A stretch of DNA of 64,000 bases from JACQBY01 sp041486115 (GTDB lineage: Bacteria; Nitrospirota; Nitrospiria; JACQBW01): positions 3,542 to 67,541 of the forward strand of contig JBGPKT010000001.1 in the NCBI GenBank assembly GCA_041486115.1. The letters are read 5' to 3'. Of this stretch, positions 33,641 to 42,477 are shown in pieces (within the stretch, counting starts at the first letter, position 1; every line of letters starts with the position of its first letter). The position numbers and the translations under genes were made by a program. The notes under the pieces were generated by a model, which ran no database searches, was not told the DNA's origin, and was given only the letters and a program-made list of their open reading frames with translations.

Positions 33641-34090
33641 ATGATCAAGAATAAAAAAAAACCGACAACCTTTAAAACCATTCTGGTCCCCACAGATTTT
33701 TCGCCGCATTCCGAGAAATCACTCGATTACGCGGTGTTAACCGCCAAAAAATTCCGGGCGAAGATTCTTCTATTCCATGTCATTGAGCCTTTTCCCTACA
33801 CTACACCCGACGCTTTTATGGTGGTCGATAACAGCGAAGCGATGAGAAGCATCGCGGACGCCCTGATAAAAAATTTAAGTAAAGGGTTGCGAGCTAAAGG
33901 GATAACGGTTATAACGTCTCTTGTGGTGGGCAATCCCGCCCGTGAAATAGTCCTCAAAACGGAACAGGCAAAAATCGACCTGATCGTCATGGGAACCCAT
34001 GGCAGGACCGGTGTGGAGCACGTCCTTCTGGGGAGCGTGGCAGAAAAAGTGGTGCGGCTGTCCCGGTGCCCCGTCATGACCATTCGATAG
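33641..34090 (+). CDS. Universal stress protein family
   Basis: 149 aa single UspA domain. The beginning FKTILVPTDFSPHSEKSLDYA and the nucleotide-binding end VMGTHGRTGVEHVLLGSVAEKVV with RCPVMTI match the ATP-binding subgroup (G-X2-G-X9-G-S). Role in stress survival is by family only. Confidence 0.92.
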   Translation: MIKNKKKPTTFKTILVPTDFSPHSEKSLDYAVLTAKKFRAKILLFHVIEPFPYTTPDAFMVVDNSEAMRSIADALIKNLSKGLRAKGITVITSLVVGNPAREIVLKTEQAKIDLIVMGTHGRTGVEHVLLGSVAEKVVRLSRCPVMTIR

Positions 34091-34221
34091 CAGGGTCGAG
34101 CGTTTCCGGTAAAAATCTGGCGGCTTCTTTTCCCTTTTTACTTCCTCATCGTCCTGACCTGCCTCATGACTCATGGCCTATTTCCCCTGGAATAAAAATA
34201 TTAGAATAATCTTTTTTAGCA

Positions 34222-34230
34222 TGTTATAAT
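34222..34230 (+). promoter_or_regulatory. Predicted extended -10 promoter of lysS-lolC-lolD
   Basis: TGTTATAAT, an extended -10 with a perfect TATAAT, 45 bases before the lysS ATG; no good -35 is visible, as is usual for this class. Confidence 0.45.
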
Positions 34231-34274
34231 TTGCCGTTTTTATTTATCTTTTTAAAATATGAGAACCCGTTTTT

Positions 34275-35765
34275 ATGGAAGAAATCAATGAGTCAAACGA
34301 CCAGGTCGCGGAACGGCTTAAAAAAGTAGAAAAATTAAAAGAACTGGGCATTTCCCCGTACGGAAATAAATTTACAGGAGCGACTCCGGTCAAAGAACTC
34401 GTTTCTCAATTCGGCGCATTTACCCGCGACCAATTGCATGATAAACCTGTACAAGCCGTTGTGGCAGGCCGGATGATGAGTTCAAGGCGGTTTGGGAAGG
34501 CGGCGTTTTCCCATCTGCAGGACCATTCGGGTAAAATCCAGGTCTATTTTAAAAAAGATATTTTGGGAGAAACCCAGTATCAGGTCTTTGAACTGCTCGA
34601 CCTTGGCGATATTATCGGCGTCGAAGGGAATCTCTTCCGGACTAAAACCGATGAATTTACGCTCGAAGTCAAAAAATTAACCTTTTTAACCAAAGCGCTC
34701 CGCCCCCTCCCAGAAAAATGGCATGGCCTGACCGATGTCGAAATACGATACCGCCAGCGTTATCTCGATCTGATCGTTAATCCTGAAGTCAAAGAAATCT
34801 TTTTAAAAAGGATCAAGATCATCGACTTGATACGGAGTTATTTAAACCAGAAGGGGTTCGTTGAAGTTGAAACCCCGATGATGCATGCAAAAGCCGGGGG
34901 GGCCACCGCAAAACCTTTTATTACACATCATCATGCGCTGAATATTCCTCTGTTTCTCCGGATCGCGCCGGAACTCTATTTGAAACGGCTGATCGTAGGA
35001 GGCTTTAACCGGGTGTATGAAATTAACCGGAACTTCAGAAATGAGGGGATTTCGACCACCCATAACCCTGAATTTACGATGCTCGAGTTTTATATGGCGT
35101 ATGCCGACTACAACGACCTGATGGCGTTGACCGAGGAGATGATCAGCCAGATTACCCGGGAAATTTTGGGGACATTAAAATTCAACTACGACGGCGAGGA
35201 ACTCGATTTGACCCCCCCCTGGAAACGCCTGTCGTATTACGAAGGGTTATCGTCCTACACATCGTTTATACCCGACATGGCAAAAAACAGGGCCGCCGTC
35301 ATCCGGCTTGCGGAAGAAAATCATATCAAATTCAATGAAAAACTTTCCACCGCTAAAATTCTGAACGAAATATTTGAAGGTAAAGTCGAAACCCAATTGA
35401 GGCAGCCGACTTTTATCACCGACTTTCCGACCGAGATCTCCCCGCTTGCCCGGAGGAAGAAAGAAAACCCGGAGTTGACCGAACGTTTTGAGCTCTTTGT
35501 CGTCTCCCGGGAGATTGCCAATGCTTTTTCAGAACTGAACGACCCGATCGATCAGAGGAAAAGGTTCGAAGATCAAATGGCCCTGCGCGCCATGGGGGAT
35601 GAAGAAGCCCAGGAGATTGACGAGGACTTTTTAAGAGCCCTCGAACATGGCCTCCCGCCGACAGCCGGCGAAGGGATCGGCATCGACCGGCTGGTCATGT
35701 TATTAACCCAATCGGTCTCCATCAGGGATGTGATTTTATTCCCGCAGATGAAACCTGAAAAATAG
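34275..35765 (+). CDS. lysS: Lysyl-tRNA synthetase, class II
   Basis: 496 aa. OB-fold anticodon domain (residues 55-150) then the class II core with motif 2 FRNEGISTTHNPEFTMLE and motif 3 GIGIDRLVMLLT. It charges tRNA-Lys. It is 6 bases upstream of lolC/E, a gene order known in several Gram-negative lineages. Confidence 0.97.
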   Translation: MEEINESNDQVAERLKKVEKLKELGISPYGNKFTGATPVKELVSQFGAFTRDQLHDKPVQAVVAGRMMSSRRFGKAAFSHLQDHSGKIQVYFKKDILGETQYQVFELLDLGDIIGVEGNLFRTKTDEFTLEVKKLTFLTKALRPLPEKWHGLTDVEIRYRQRYLDLIVNPEVKEIFLKRIKIIDLIRSYLNQKGFVEVETPMMHAKAGGATAKPFITHHHALNIPLFLRIAPELYLKRLIVGGFNRVYEINRNFRNEGISTTHNPEFTMLEFYMAYADYNDLMALTEEMISQITREILGTLKFNYDGEELDLTPPWKRLSYYEGLSSYTSFIPDMAKNRAAVIRLAEENHIKFNEKLSTAKILNEIFEGKVETQLRQPTFITDFPTEISPLARRKKENPELTERFELFVVSREIANAFSELNDPIDQRKRFEDQMALRAMGDEEAQEIDEDFLRALEHGLPPTAGEGIGIDRLVMLLTQSVSIRDVILFPQMKPEK

Positions 35766-35771
35766 AGAGCC

Positions 35772-37022
35772 ATGTTCAAGAACCTCCCTTATGAATTTCA
35801 TATCAGCTTCCGGTACCTGCTGGCCAAAAAGCGGCATAAGACCCTTTCTTTGAATACCTTTATTTCGATCGCCGGGATCACGCTCGGGACTGCCGCGTTG
35901 ATGGCCACTCTGGCCGTGATGACCGGATTTAAGGAAGACCTCCGCGAAAAAATTCTGGGGACCAATTCGCATATCGTGATAACCGACCGGCTGAAAGAGT
36001 CGATTGAACAATATCCGAAATTACTGGAAGGGGTTCGCCAGACGCCCCATGTGGTTGCGGCAACCCCTTTTATCTATAATCAGGTCCTTCTCAGCTCGGA
36101 ATCGAACGTCCACGGGGTCGTCCTCCGGGGGGTCGACACGCAGACCGAAGGGTCGATTACGGATATTCAGAAAAATCTGATCGAGGGGAAGCTCTCCGAT
36201 CTCGATCTTGACCATCCGGCCGAAAACAAAGTCATCTTCCCGTCGATTATCATCGGGAAGGAACTGGCCATCCGCCTCGGCGTATTCACCGGAGACAAGA
36301 TCAATGTGATCTCTCCTGTCGGCGAAACCGGGCCGTTCGGACTGATCCCCCGGATGAAGCGGTTTCAGGTGGCTGGAATTTTTGACTCCGGCTTTTATGA
36401 ATACGACTCCTCTCTCGCCTATATTTCAATTAAAAACGCGCAGGATTTTTTCAAAATGGGAAATGCCGTCACCGGGGTCGAAGTCAGGGTGGATGATTAT
36501 TTTAATGCCGGGACGATTGCCAGAGCCATTGAATCGAAAGTTGGATTTCCCTATCAGGCAAGAGACTGGATGAGGTTGAATAAAAATCTCTTCACCGCGC
36601 TCCAGCTCGAAAAAGCGGTCATGTTTATTATCCTGGCGCTCATTATCCTCGTCGCCTCTTTTAATATTATCGGGATCCTCACCATGATGGTGGTGGAAAA
36701 AAGATCTGAAATCGCTATTTTAAGGGCCATGGGAGCCACGCGTAAAAGCATTATGATGATTTTTATGCTCGAAGGGACGACGATCGGAATCGTCGGGACC
36801 CTCATCGGCATTCCTCTGGGTTATGCGATTTGCGCGCTGATTCCGATGATTTATACCCTCCCGAGCGATGTCTATTACATCAGCCATATCCCGGTTAAAA
36901 TCAGGGAAGTGGATGTCTTGCTGGTCTCTCTTTCTGCGATTTTAATCAGTTTTGCGGCGACCCTTTATCCTTCGCTTCAGGCGGGAAACCTTAAGCCGGT
37001 CGAAGCGCTTCGTTATGAATAA
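35772..37022 (+). CDS. Lipoprotein-releasing ABC permease LolC/LolE
   Basis: 416 aa. The N-terminal segment FISIAGITLGTAALMATLAV is the first membrane helix, then a periplasmic MacB-like domain (residues 48-260), then three C-terminal helices with the FtsX pattern (EKRSEIAILRAMGATRKSIM). It extracts lipoproteins from the inner membrane for LolA. With only one permease gene, the complex is likely a homodimer as in LolF-type systems. It overlaps lolD by 8 bases. Confidence 0.94.
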   Translation: MFKNLPYEFHISFRYLLAKKRHKTLSLNTFISIAGITLGTAALMATLAVMTGFKEDLREKILGTNSHIVITDRLKESIEQYPKLLEGVRQTPHVVAATPFIYNQVLLSSESNVHGVVLRGVDTQTEGSITDIQKNLIEGKLSDLDLDHPAENKVIFPSIIIGKELAIRLGVFTGDKINVISPVGETGPFGLIPRMKRFQVAGIFDSGFYEYDSSLAYISIKNAQDFFKMGNAVTGVEVRVDDYFNAGTIARAIESKVGFPYQARDWMRLNKNLFTALQLEKAVMFIILALIILVASFNIIGILTMMVVEKRSEIAILRAMGATRKSIMMIFMLEGTTIGIVGTLIGIPLGYAICALIPMIYTLPSDVYYISHIPVKIREVDVLLVSLSAILISFAATLYPSLQAGNLKPVEALRYE

Positions 37023-37704
37023 CCACGCGCCGATTCTACTCGAAATCAAAAATCTGACCAAACATTTTACCCTGAACTTCCATCACATCGAGGTCCTCAG
37101 AGGGATCAATTTAACGGTCCGCCAGGGGGAGTTCCTCTCGATCATGGGGGCCTCAGGCGTCGGGAAAAGCACCCTGCTTCATCTATTGGGGGCACTCGAT
37201 CTCCCCACCTCGGGAGAGATTTTTTTTGAAGGGAAAGATATCACGCGGCTGGGGGAATCGGCACTGGCCGACTTCAGGAACAAAAAGGTCGGATTTGTCT
37301 TCCAGTTTCATCACCTCCTCCCCGAATTCACGGCAATGGAAAATGCCGCAATGGCCGCGATCATTCAGGGAATATCGAAAAAAGAGTCCCTCGGGCTGGC
37401 TAAAGAGATGCTGGAGGAAGTCGGACTCGGAAAACGGCTGGAACATAAGCCGGGAGAACTTTCGGGCGGGGAACAACAGCGGGTAGCGGTGGCAAGGGCC
37501 CTTCTTTTGCATCCGGCTCTGGTTTTGGCCGACGAACCGACCGGAAACCTCGACTCACGCACCAGCATGGAGGTCTTCCATCTTCTGCAAAAACTGAACA
37601 AAGAAAGAAACGTCACCTTTATTCTGGTGACGCATAACGAAAAAATCGGCGCCGGGGGAGACCGTCTTTTTGAAATGGTCGACGGGAGCATCAAAGAAAA
37701 ATAA
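37015..37704 (+). CDS. lolD: Lipoprotein-releasing ATPase LolD
   Basis: 229 aa from ATG 37015, within the permease stop region; an earlier in-frame start at 36952 would overlap by 71 bases. Walker A GASGVGKSTLL, signature LSGGEQQRVAVARAL, Walker B LVLADEPTGNLDS, H-loop VTHNE. It powers LolC/E. Confidence 0.96.
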   Translation: MNNHAPILLEIKNLTKHFTLNFHHIEVLRGINLTVRQGEFLSIMGASGVGKSTLLHLLGALDLPTSGEIFFEGKDITRLGESALADFRNKKVGFVFQFHHLLPEFTAMENAAMAAIIQGISKKESLGLAKEMLEEVGLGKRLEHKPGELSGGEQQRVAVARALLLHPALVLADEPTGNLDSRTSMEVFHLLQKLNKERNVTFILVTHNEKIGAGGDRLFEMVDGSIKEK

Positions 37705-37709
37705 ACAAT

Positions 37710-37740
37710 AGAAAAGGGGCCGATGCCCCGCCCCTTTTCT
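37710..37740. terminator. Bidirectional hairpin terminator between lolD and 37768 gene
   Basis: AGAAAAGGGGC and GCCCCTTTTCT form an 11-bp perfect stem with a 9-base loop in the gap between the convergent genes. The flanking tract is T-rich on the minus strand. Confidence 0.7.
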
Positions 37741-37767
37741 ACAACAGTTTTCCGTTTAAAAAATACC

Positions 37768-38079
37768 TTATCTTCCTTCTTGCGGGTGAACCGGTTCCAA
37801 AGCTGTCGCTGAATCCTGGGCATTCGAATCATGTATTTCGGATACTACCGATTCATGCTCTTCCGCTGCATCAGATTCATGTCCTTCGTCAGCATCCAAT
37901 CCATGGGTTTCTGATTCCAACTCGCCAATTTCATTCTCAGCATGACCGGTAGAATTGTCAGTCACTTCTGTGGCTGTTCCATCACGGTCCGTGTCTCCGT
38001 CAACCGCAAACGCTGAACTGGCAAAGGATAACCCAATCGTTAAACTTGCGATAAATAAAAACCCGAAAAGTTTATTCAT
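37768..38079 (-). CDS. Small secreted acidic protein
   Basis: 103 aa. A signal peptide (MNKLFGFLFIASLTIGLSFA, cleavage after SAFA) is followed by about 78 residues dominated by Glu, Asp, His, Ser and Thr with almost no hydrophobic residues (ETHGLDADEGHESDAAEEHE). It is likely disordered and could bind metal ions through Asp/Glu/His. No family is recognised. It stands alone, with 215 featureless AT-rich bases (38080-38294) upstream of its start. Confidence 0.65.
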   Translation of the reverse strand: MNKLFGFLFIASLTIGLSFASSAFAVDGDTDRDGTATEVTDNSTGHAENEIGELESETHGLDADEGHESDAAEEHESVVSEIHDSNAQDSATALEPVHPQEGR

Positions 38080-38294
38080 TCTAGTCTCCCTATAATAGTA
38101 GAGTCACTAATATGAAACTTAAATAAATTTTTAAGTTTCGTTTGTTATTTTTAAATTGCATAAACCATACCAATTTAAATTACGGTTTTAATAATTATAA
38201 TTCATTGAAAAACCAGAGTATTTTAAAAAACATGCAGAATGAGCTTATTTTTTTTATAAACATCCGCCGAAAATTCAGCAATCTGACAGGTTTT

Positions 38295-39215
38295 TTAAGT
38301 CCTCCGGCCAAGCAATTTCCCTTTGCTCCCCTTCCAAATCACTAAAATCGGGCTGGCAACAAATATCGAAGAATAGGTCCCGATAATCACGCCTAATAAG
38401 AGCGCAAACGAAAAGTCATGAATGACCTCCCCGCCAAAAAAGAAGAGAGCAAGCAAAACAAGAAAAACCGTTAAAGAAACTACAATGGTACGGCTTAACA
38501 CCTGATTAATCCCTTTATTGATAATCTGATCAAGGCTCTCTTTGTGTCTAAACCTCAGATTTTCCCTGATCCGGTCAAAAACAACGACCGTATCGGTTAA
38601 GGAATACCCCGCAAGAGTCAGCAGAGCGGTCACAATGAGTAGAGTAATCTCATGGTTCAAAATGTAAAAAATGCCGAGTACCCCCAGAACATCATGAAAC
38701 GTGGCAATGGCGGCGGCGACGCCGAATCTGAACTCAAAACGGAAAGCGATATAAAGAATGATTCCAAACATCGCAATCCCCACCGCCAGGAGGGCATCTT
38801 TTTGAAGTTTTTGTCCGATCGTCGGGCCGATCTCTGCGCTGCTGTCAACGACAAAATGGTTGTCAGGCATCTCCTTTGTAAAGATGGCCACGATCCTTTC
38901 GGCGGCCTTTTCCTGGATCGCCGTCTGTTTCTTGATCCGGATCAGGAGTTTATTTCCTTCCGAAAAATTCTGAAGCTCGGCCTCTTTCAGACCGTTTTTT
39001 TCGAGAGTTTGCCTCGCCTCTTCAATTTTCACCGGATGGTCAAACTTGAGCTGGACCGCAGTCCCTCCGGCAAAGTCGATTCCCATATTCGCTTTTCCCA
39101 TGGCAATCGCTATCAGCGCAACCAGCCCCAGGGACACCAGGATTCCGGAAAAGATAAAGGCAAATTTCCGTTTTCCCGTAAAATCAATGTTGGTTTTACC
39201 CAATAATTCAATCAT
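38295..39215 (-). CDS. secF: Protein translocase subunit SecF
   Basis: 306 aa from ATG 39215 (AAAGGA upstream); a GTG at 39230 is the alternative. Six membrane helices; motifs GMANMGIDFAGGT-type (here KANMGIDFAGGTAVQLKF), and RENLRFRHKESLDQIINKGI near the fourth helix. With SecD and YajC it uses proton motive force in late protein export. It starts next to the secD stop. Confidence 0.95.
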   Translation of the reverse strand: MIELLGKTNIDFTGKRKFAFIFSGILVSLGLVALIAIAMGKANMGIDFAGGTAVQLKFDHPVKIEEARQTLEKNGLKEAELQNFSEGNKLLIRIKKQTAIQEKAAERIVAIFTKEMPDNHFVVDSSAEIGPTIGQKLQKDALLAVGIAMFGIILYIAFRFEFRFGVAAAIATFHDVLGVLGIFYILNHEITLLIVTALLTLAGYSLTDTVVVFDRIRENLRFRHKESLDQIINKGINQVLSRTIVVSLTVFLVLLALFFFGGEVIHDFSFALLLGVIIGTYSSIFVASPILVIWKGSKGKLLGRRT

Positions 39216-39231
39216 TCCTTTTCCTTTCACG

Positions 39232-40872
39232 TCAGATGCTGAGTCTTTCGAGTTTTCTTCTGGAGTTAATCAGATCAAAGATCACTTTGGTACCCACCAG
39301 AGAGGTAAAGAGGTTAATCGTCACGCCAAGGCTTAACGACACAGCAAACCCCTTGATCGGGCCGGTTCCGAAAATAAAGAGGACCAATGCCGTAATCAAG
39401 GTCGTGACGTGCGAATCAATAATGGTTAAAAAAGCCTTGTCATAGCCTGCGTCAATCGCAAGCCGGACCGGCTTCCCCAGCCGGAGCTCCTCCCGCATCC
39501 TCTCAAAGATCAGTACATTCGAGTCGACCGACATGCCGATCGTCAAAATAATCCCGGCAATACCCGGAAGGGTCAGCGTGGCATTCATCGCCGCCAGGGC
39601 TCCGATCAATAAAATCACGTTTAAACCCAGGGCAAAATCGGCGATGACACCCGCCATCCGGTAATAAAATGCCATGAATATGACGACCAGAAGCGTTCCC
39701 CACTTTGCCGCCCGGATCCCCATATTGATCGAATCCTGTCCTAACGAGGGGCCCACGGTGACATTTTGAATAATGCTGACCGGCGCGGGAAGCGCTCCGG
39801 CGCGGAGAACGATGGCCAGCGCCGTCGCCTCTTCGGGGCTGAATCCTCCCGTGATTTGCGCTCTACCTCCGCCGATCCGGTCTTGAATCACCGGCGCGGA
39901 ATAGACATTCCGGTCTAAAATAATGGCCAGCCGTTTTTTAATATTATCTCCCGTAATGGTTTCAAACAACCGGGCTCCGGTACGGTCAAACGTGATGGAG
40001 ACATACGGTTTATTGAAATCGTCAAAAGACATCCGGGCGTCGCTCAACAGATCTCCCGTCATCAGCGTCCGTTTTTTAGCTAAAAAAGGGCGTTTGGTGA
40101 TAGCCTGGGTCTCTTTATCGACCACCCTTTCAAAGAGGATTTCATCCCCTTCGGGTATTTTAGCCCCCCATTCCATCATCTTTGCGGCTTCTTCTTCCGG
40201 TCTAATGCTGGCCGGAAGCTCCCGCTCCATAGGATTCTCATCATCCAATAGCTTGAATTCCAGAACCGCCGTCGTTTTAATCAGATCGAGCGCCTGCTTG
40301 GGATTTTTAACCCCCGGGAGTTGGATCAGGATCTGGTTGGTCCCCTGCCTCTGGATGAGCGGCTCGGCCACGCCGAACTGATCAATACGGTTCCGGATGG
40401 TCTCCATCGATTGAGCCACGGCATTTTCCTTGATTCGTTTGACTTCATCCGTTGGGAGGGTAAGAACAATTCCCGTCTCTCTGGTTTCCTTGACCGTGAG
40501 AGAAGGAAACTGTTCGCCGATGAGTTTAACGAGAGGATCTTTCCCCTCTTTTTTCGCCGTTTCAAGCGTCAGTTCAACCGGACCTGTTTTTTTGATCCCC
40601 GCCAGGTCTAACTTCTTTTCGCCGGCCGCATCTTTAATCCCGGTCATCATCCGGTCGAGATTATTATCGACGGCCCGGTCTTCTTCCACCTCAAGAACGA
40701 GATGGATCCCGCCCTGAAGATCCAGTCCCATAGTAATCCCTTTGTTCGGAAAGTAATTTCCCCACCAGGCCGGAAGCAATGAAAAGTAACGCGTTGACGG
40801 CAAAAAGAAGACGATGGATAAAAATACGGTTAAGACAATTAAAACAACTCGCGTATTGATCCCTTTTTTCAT
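39232..40872 (-). CDS. secD: Protein translocase subunit SecD
   Basis: 546 aa from ATG 40872 with AAGGAGAA upstream; a start 33 codons earlier runs into a non-coding spacer and is rejected. First membrane helix VVLIVLTVFLSIVFFLP, then the large periplasmic P1 domain (GITMGLDLQGGIHLVLEVE, RNRIDQFGVAEPLIQRQG) and five C-terminal helices including SVDSNVLIFERMREELRLG. It drives protein translocation with SecF. Confidence 0.96.
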   Translation of the reverse strand: MKKGINTRVVLIVLTVFLSIVFFLPSTRYFSLLPAWWGNYFPNKGITMGLDLQGGIHLVLEVEEDRAVDNNLDRMMTGIKDAAGEKKLDLAGIKKTGPVELTLETAKKEGKDPLVKLIGEQFPSLTVKETRETGIVLTLPTDEVKRIKENAVAQSMETIRNRIDQFGVAEPLIQRQGTNQILIQLPGVKNPKQALDLIKTTAVLEFKLLDDENPMERELPASIRPEEEAAKMMEWGAKIPEGDEILFERVVDKETQAITKRPFLAKKRTLMTGDLLSDARMSFDDFNKPYVSITFDRTGARLFETITGDNIKKRLAIILDRNVYSAPVIQDRIGGGRAQITGGFSPEEATALAIVLRAGALPAPVSIIQNVTVGPSLGQDSINMGIRAAKWGTLLVVIFMAFYYRMAGVIADFALGLNVILLIGALAAMNATLTLPGIAGIILTIGMSVDSNVLIFERMREELRLGKPVRLAIDAGYDKAFLTIIDSHVTTLITALVLFIFGTGPIKGFAVSLSLGVTINLFTSLVGTKVIFDLINSRRKLERLSI

Positions 40873-40991
40873 AATGATTGTTCTCCTTGTGAAATCCTCC
40901 GATGGTCCGGGGTGCTCACTGGCTCGCACCCGTGCTCGAGCTTGTTGGCACTTTCTCGTGCCAAAGCGCACCCCCTTGCCCCTCGTTGTTT

Positions 40992-41327
40992 TTATTTTTC
41001 AGAAGTCTGTTCTTCGTCGGGTTTTCTCAAACCGGTAATGCCGTCCCGGATCACTTTAATTTTTACGTTGTCCGCCACCTGCAGAGTAATCACATCCTGG
41101 GCGATCCCTGTGACGGTGCCGATAACCCCTCCGATGGTGACTACCCGGTCCCCTTTTTTAAGGGCTTCAAGCATTTTTTTAAGGCTTTTTGCCTTTTTTT
41201 GCTGAGGAAGAATTAAAAGAAAGTAAAAGACCACAAAAATCAACGCAAAAGGGATTAACGTCGCCAGAATGCTCCCTTCAGATCCTCCCGCAGGAGCTGC
41301 CTGAGCGTAAGCCAGTGAATTAAACAT
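40992..41327 (-). CDS. yajC: Preprotein translocase subunit YajC
   Basis: 111 aa from ATG 41327, where AAGGAGAGAAATC precedes it. A single N-terminal membrane helix (LIPFALIFVVFYFLLILP) is followed by QQKKAKSLKKMLEALKKGDRVVTIGGVIG, the family hallmark. It lies between tgt and secD, the usual order. The 119-base gap to secD (40873-40991) holds no gene. Confidence 0.95.
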   Translation of the reverse strand: MFNSLAYAQAAPAGGSEGSILATLIPFALIFVVFYFLLILPQQKKAKSLKKMLEALKKGDRVVTIGGVIGTVTGIAQDVITLQVADNVKIKVIRDGITGLRKPDEEQTSEK

Positions 41328-41356
41328 GATTTCTCTCCTTGTTTTTGAGCTTTGAC

Positions 41357-42475
41357 CTATGAACGACACCCTGTGCCCCGAAGCTGATAAAACATTTTGC
41401 AATAAGCCTCAAAACTTCCGTTCTTAATCGAATCCCTGATCTCTTTCATCAGGTTTAAATAATAAAAAAGATTATGGATCGTATTCAGTTGAATTCCTAG
41501 AATTTCTTTTGATGCAAAGAGATGTCTCAAATAAGCCCGGGAGAAGTTTTTACAGGTATAACAATGGCAAAGGGAATCCACCGGTTCCACATCTGAAGCG
41601 TACTGCGCATTTTTAATGGAAAGCTCTCCAAAGTGGGTAAACAGCTCGCCGGTTCTGGCATGCCGGGTCGGCAAGGTGCAGTCAAAAAGATCGACTCCCT
41701 GCAAAACCCCCTGGACGAGATCTTCCGGCGTGCCCACTCCCATTAAATAACGGGGTTTATTCACCGGAAATGCGGGTAAGATAAACTCCATGATCTCGTA
41801 CATCAACGGCTTCGGTTCTCCGACCGACATCCCCCCGAGCGCATAAGCCTGAAAATCCAATTCTTTCAATTGGTCAAGGCTCATCTGCCGGAGGGGTTTA
41901 TAAAATCCCCCCTGAACGATTCCGATAAGGGTCATCTCCTCTTTTCGCTTCTGCGCCTCCTGACAACGGGCGGCCCACCGGGAGGTCAGATGGAGAGACC
42001 TTTCCGTCTCTTCGTAAGTCGCGGGATAAGGAAGGCATTCATCCAGTACCATGAAAAGGTCCGATCCGAGATTCTCCTGAATCTCAACCGCAACCTCGGG
42101 GGAGAAAAAGTGAGAAGAACCGTCGAGGTGGGATTTGAAATGAACCCCCTCTTCGGTCACTTTAGACAATTCTCCCAGGCTGAAGACCTGAAACCCGCCG
42201 CTATCGGTTAAAATCGGCTTCTGCCACGACATAAACGCGTGTAGTCCTCCCAGATTGGCGATATGGCGGTCGCCCGGCCTTAAATAGAGGTGATAGGTGT
42301 TCCCCAGGATGATTTCGGTTCCCGCTTCAATCAGATCGCGGGGAGGCATTGCTTTCACCGATCCATGCGTTCCCACCGGCATGAACATCGGGGTATGGAT
42401 ATCGCCGTGCCTCGTAGAAATCAACCCGGTCCTTGCCTTTGAAGCGGCATCTTTTGAAAGAATCTGAAATTCCAA
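41357..42475 (-). CDS. tgt: tRNA-guanine transglycosylase
   Basis: 372 aa. Nucleophile aspartates in ILTDSGGFQVFSL and DLFDCTLPTRHARTG; zinc site near CHCYTCKNFSRAYLRHL. It exchanges G34 for preQ1 in tRNAs with GUN anticodons. It is 2 bases downstream of argS and before yajC. Confidence 0.97.
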   Translation of the reverse strand: MEFQILSKDAASKARTGLISTRHGDIHTPMFMPVGTHGSVKAMPPRDLIEAGTEIILGNTYHLYLRPGDRHIANLGGLHAFMSWQKPILTDSGGFQVFSLGELSKVTEEGVHFKSHLDGSSHFFSPEVAVEIQENLGSDLFMVLDECLPYPATYEETERSLHLTSRWAARCQEAQKRKEEMTLIGIVQGGFYKPLRQMSLDQLKELDFQAYALGGMSVGEPKPLMYEIMEFILPAFPVNKPRYLMGVGTPEDLVQGVLQGVDLFDCTLPTRHARTGELFTHFGELSIKNAQYASDVEPVDSLCHCYTCKNFSRAYLRHLFASKEILGIQLNTIHNLFYYLNLMKEIRDSIKNGSFEAYCKMFYQLRGTGCRS

Positions 42476-42477
42476 GG

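Noticed and set aside
40895..40991. Possible repeat between secD and yajC (GTGCTCACTGGCTCGCACCC)
   Set aside because: No second copy or clean palindrome found in the window.
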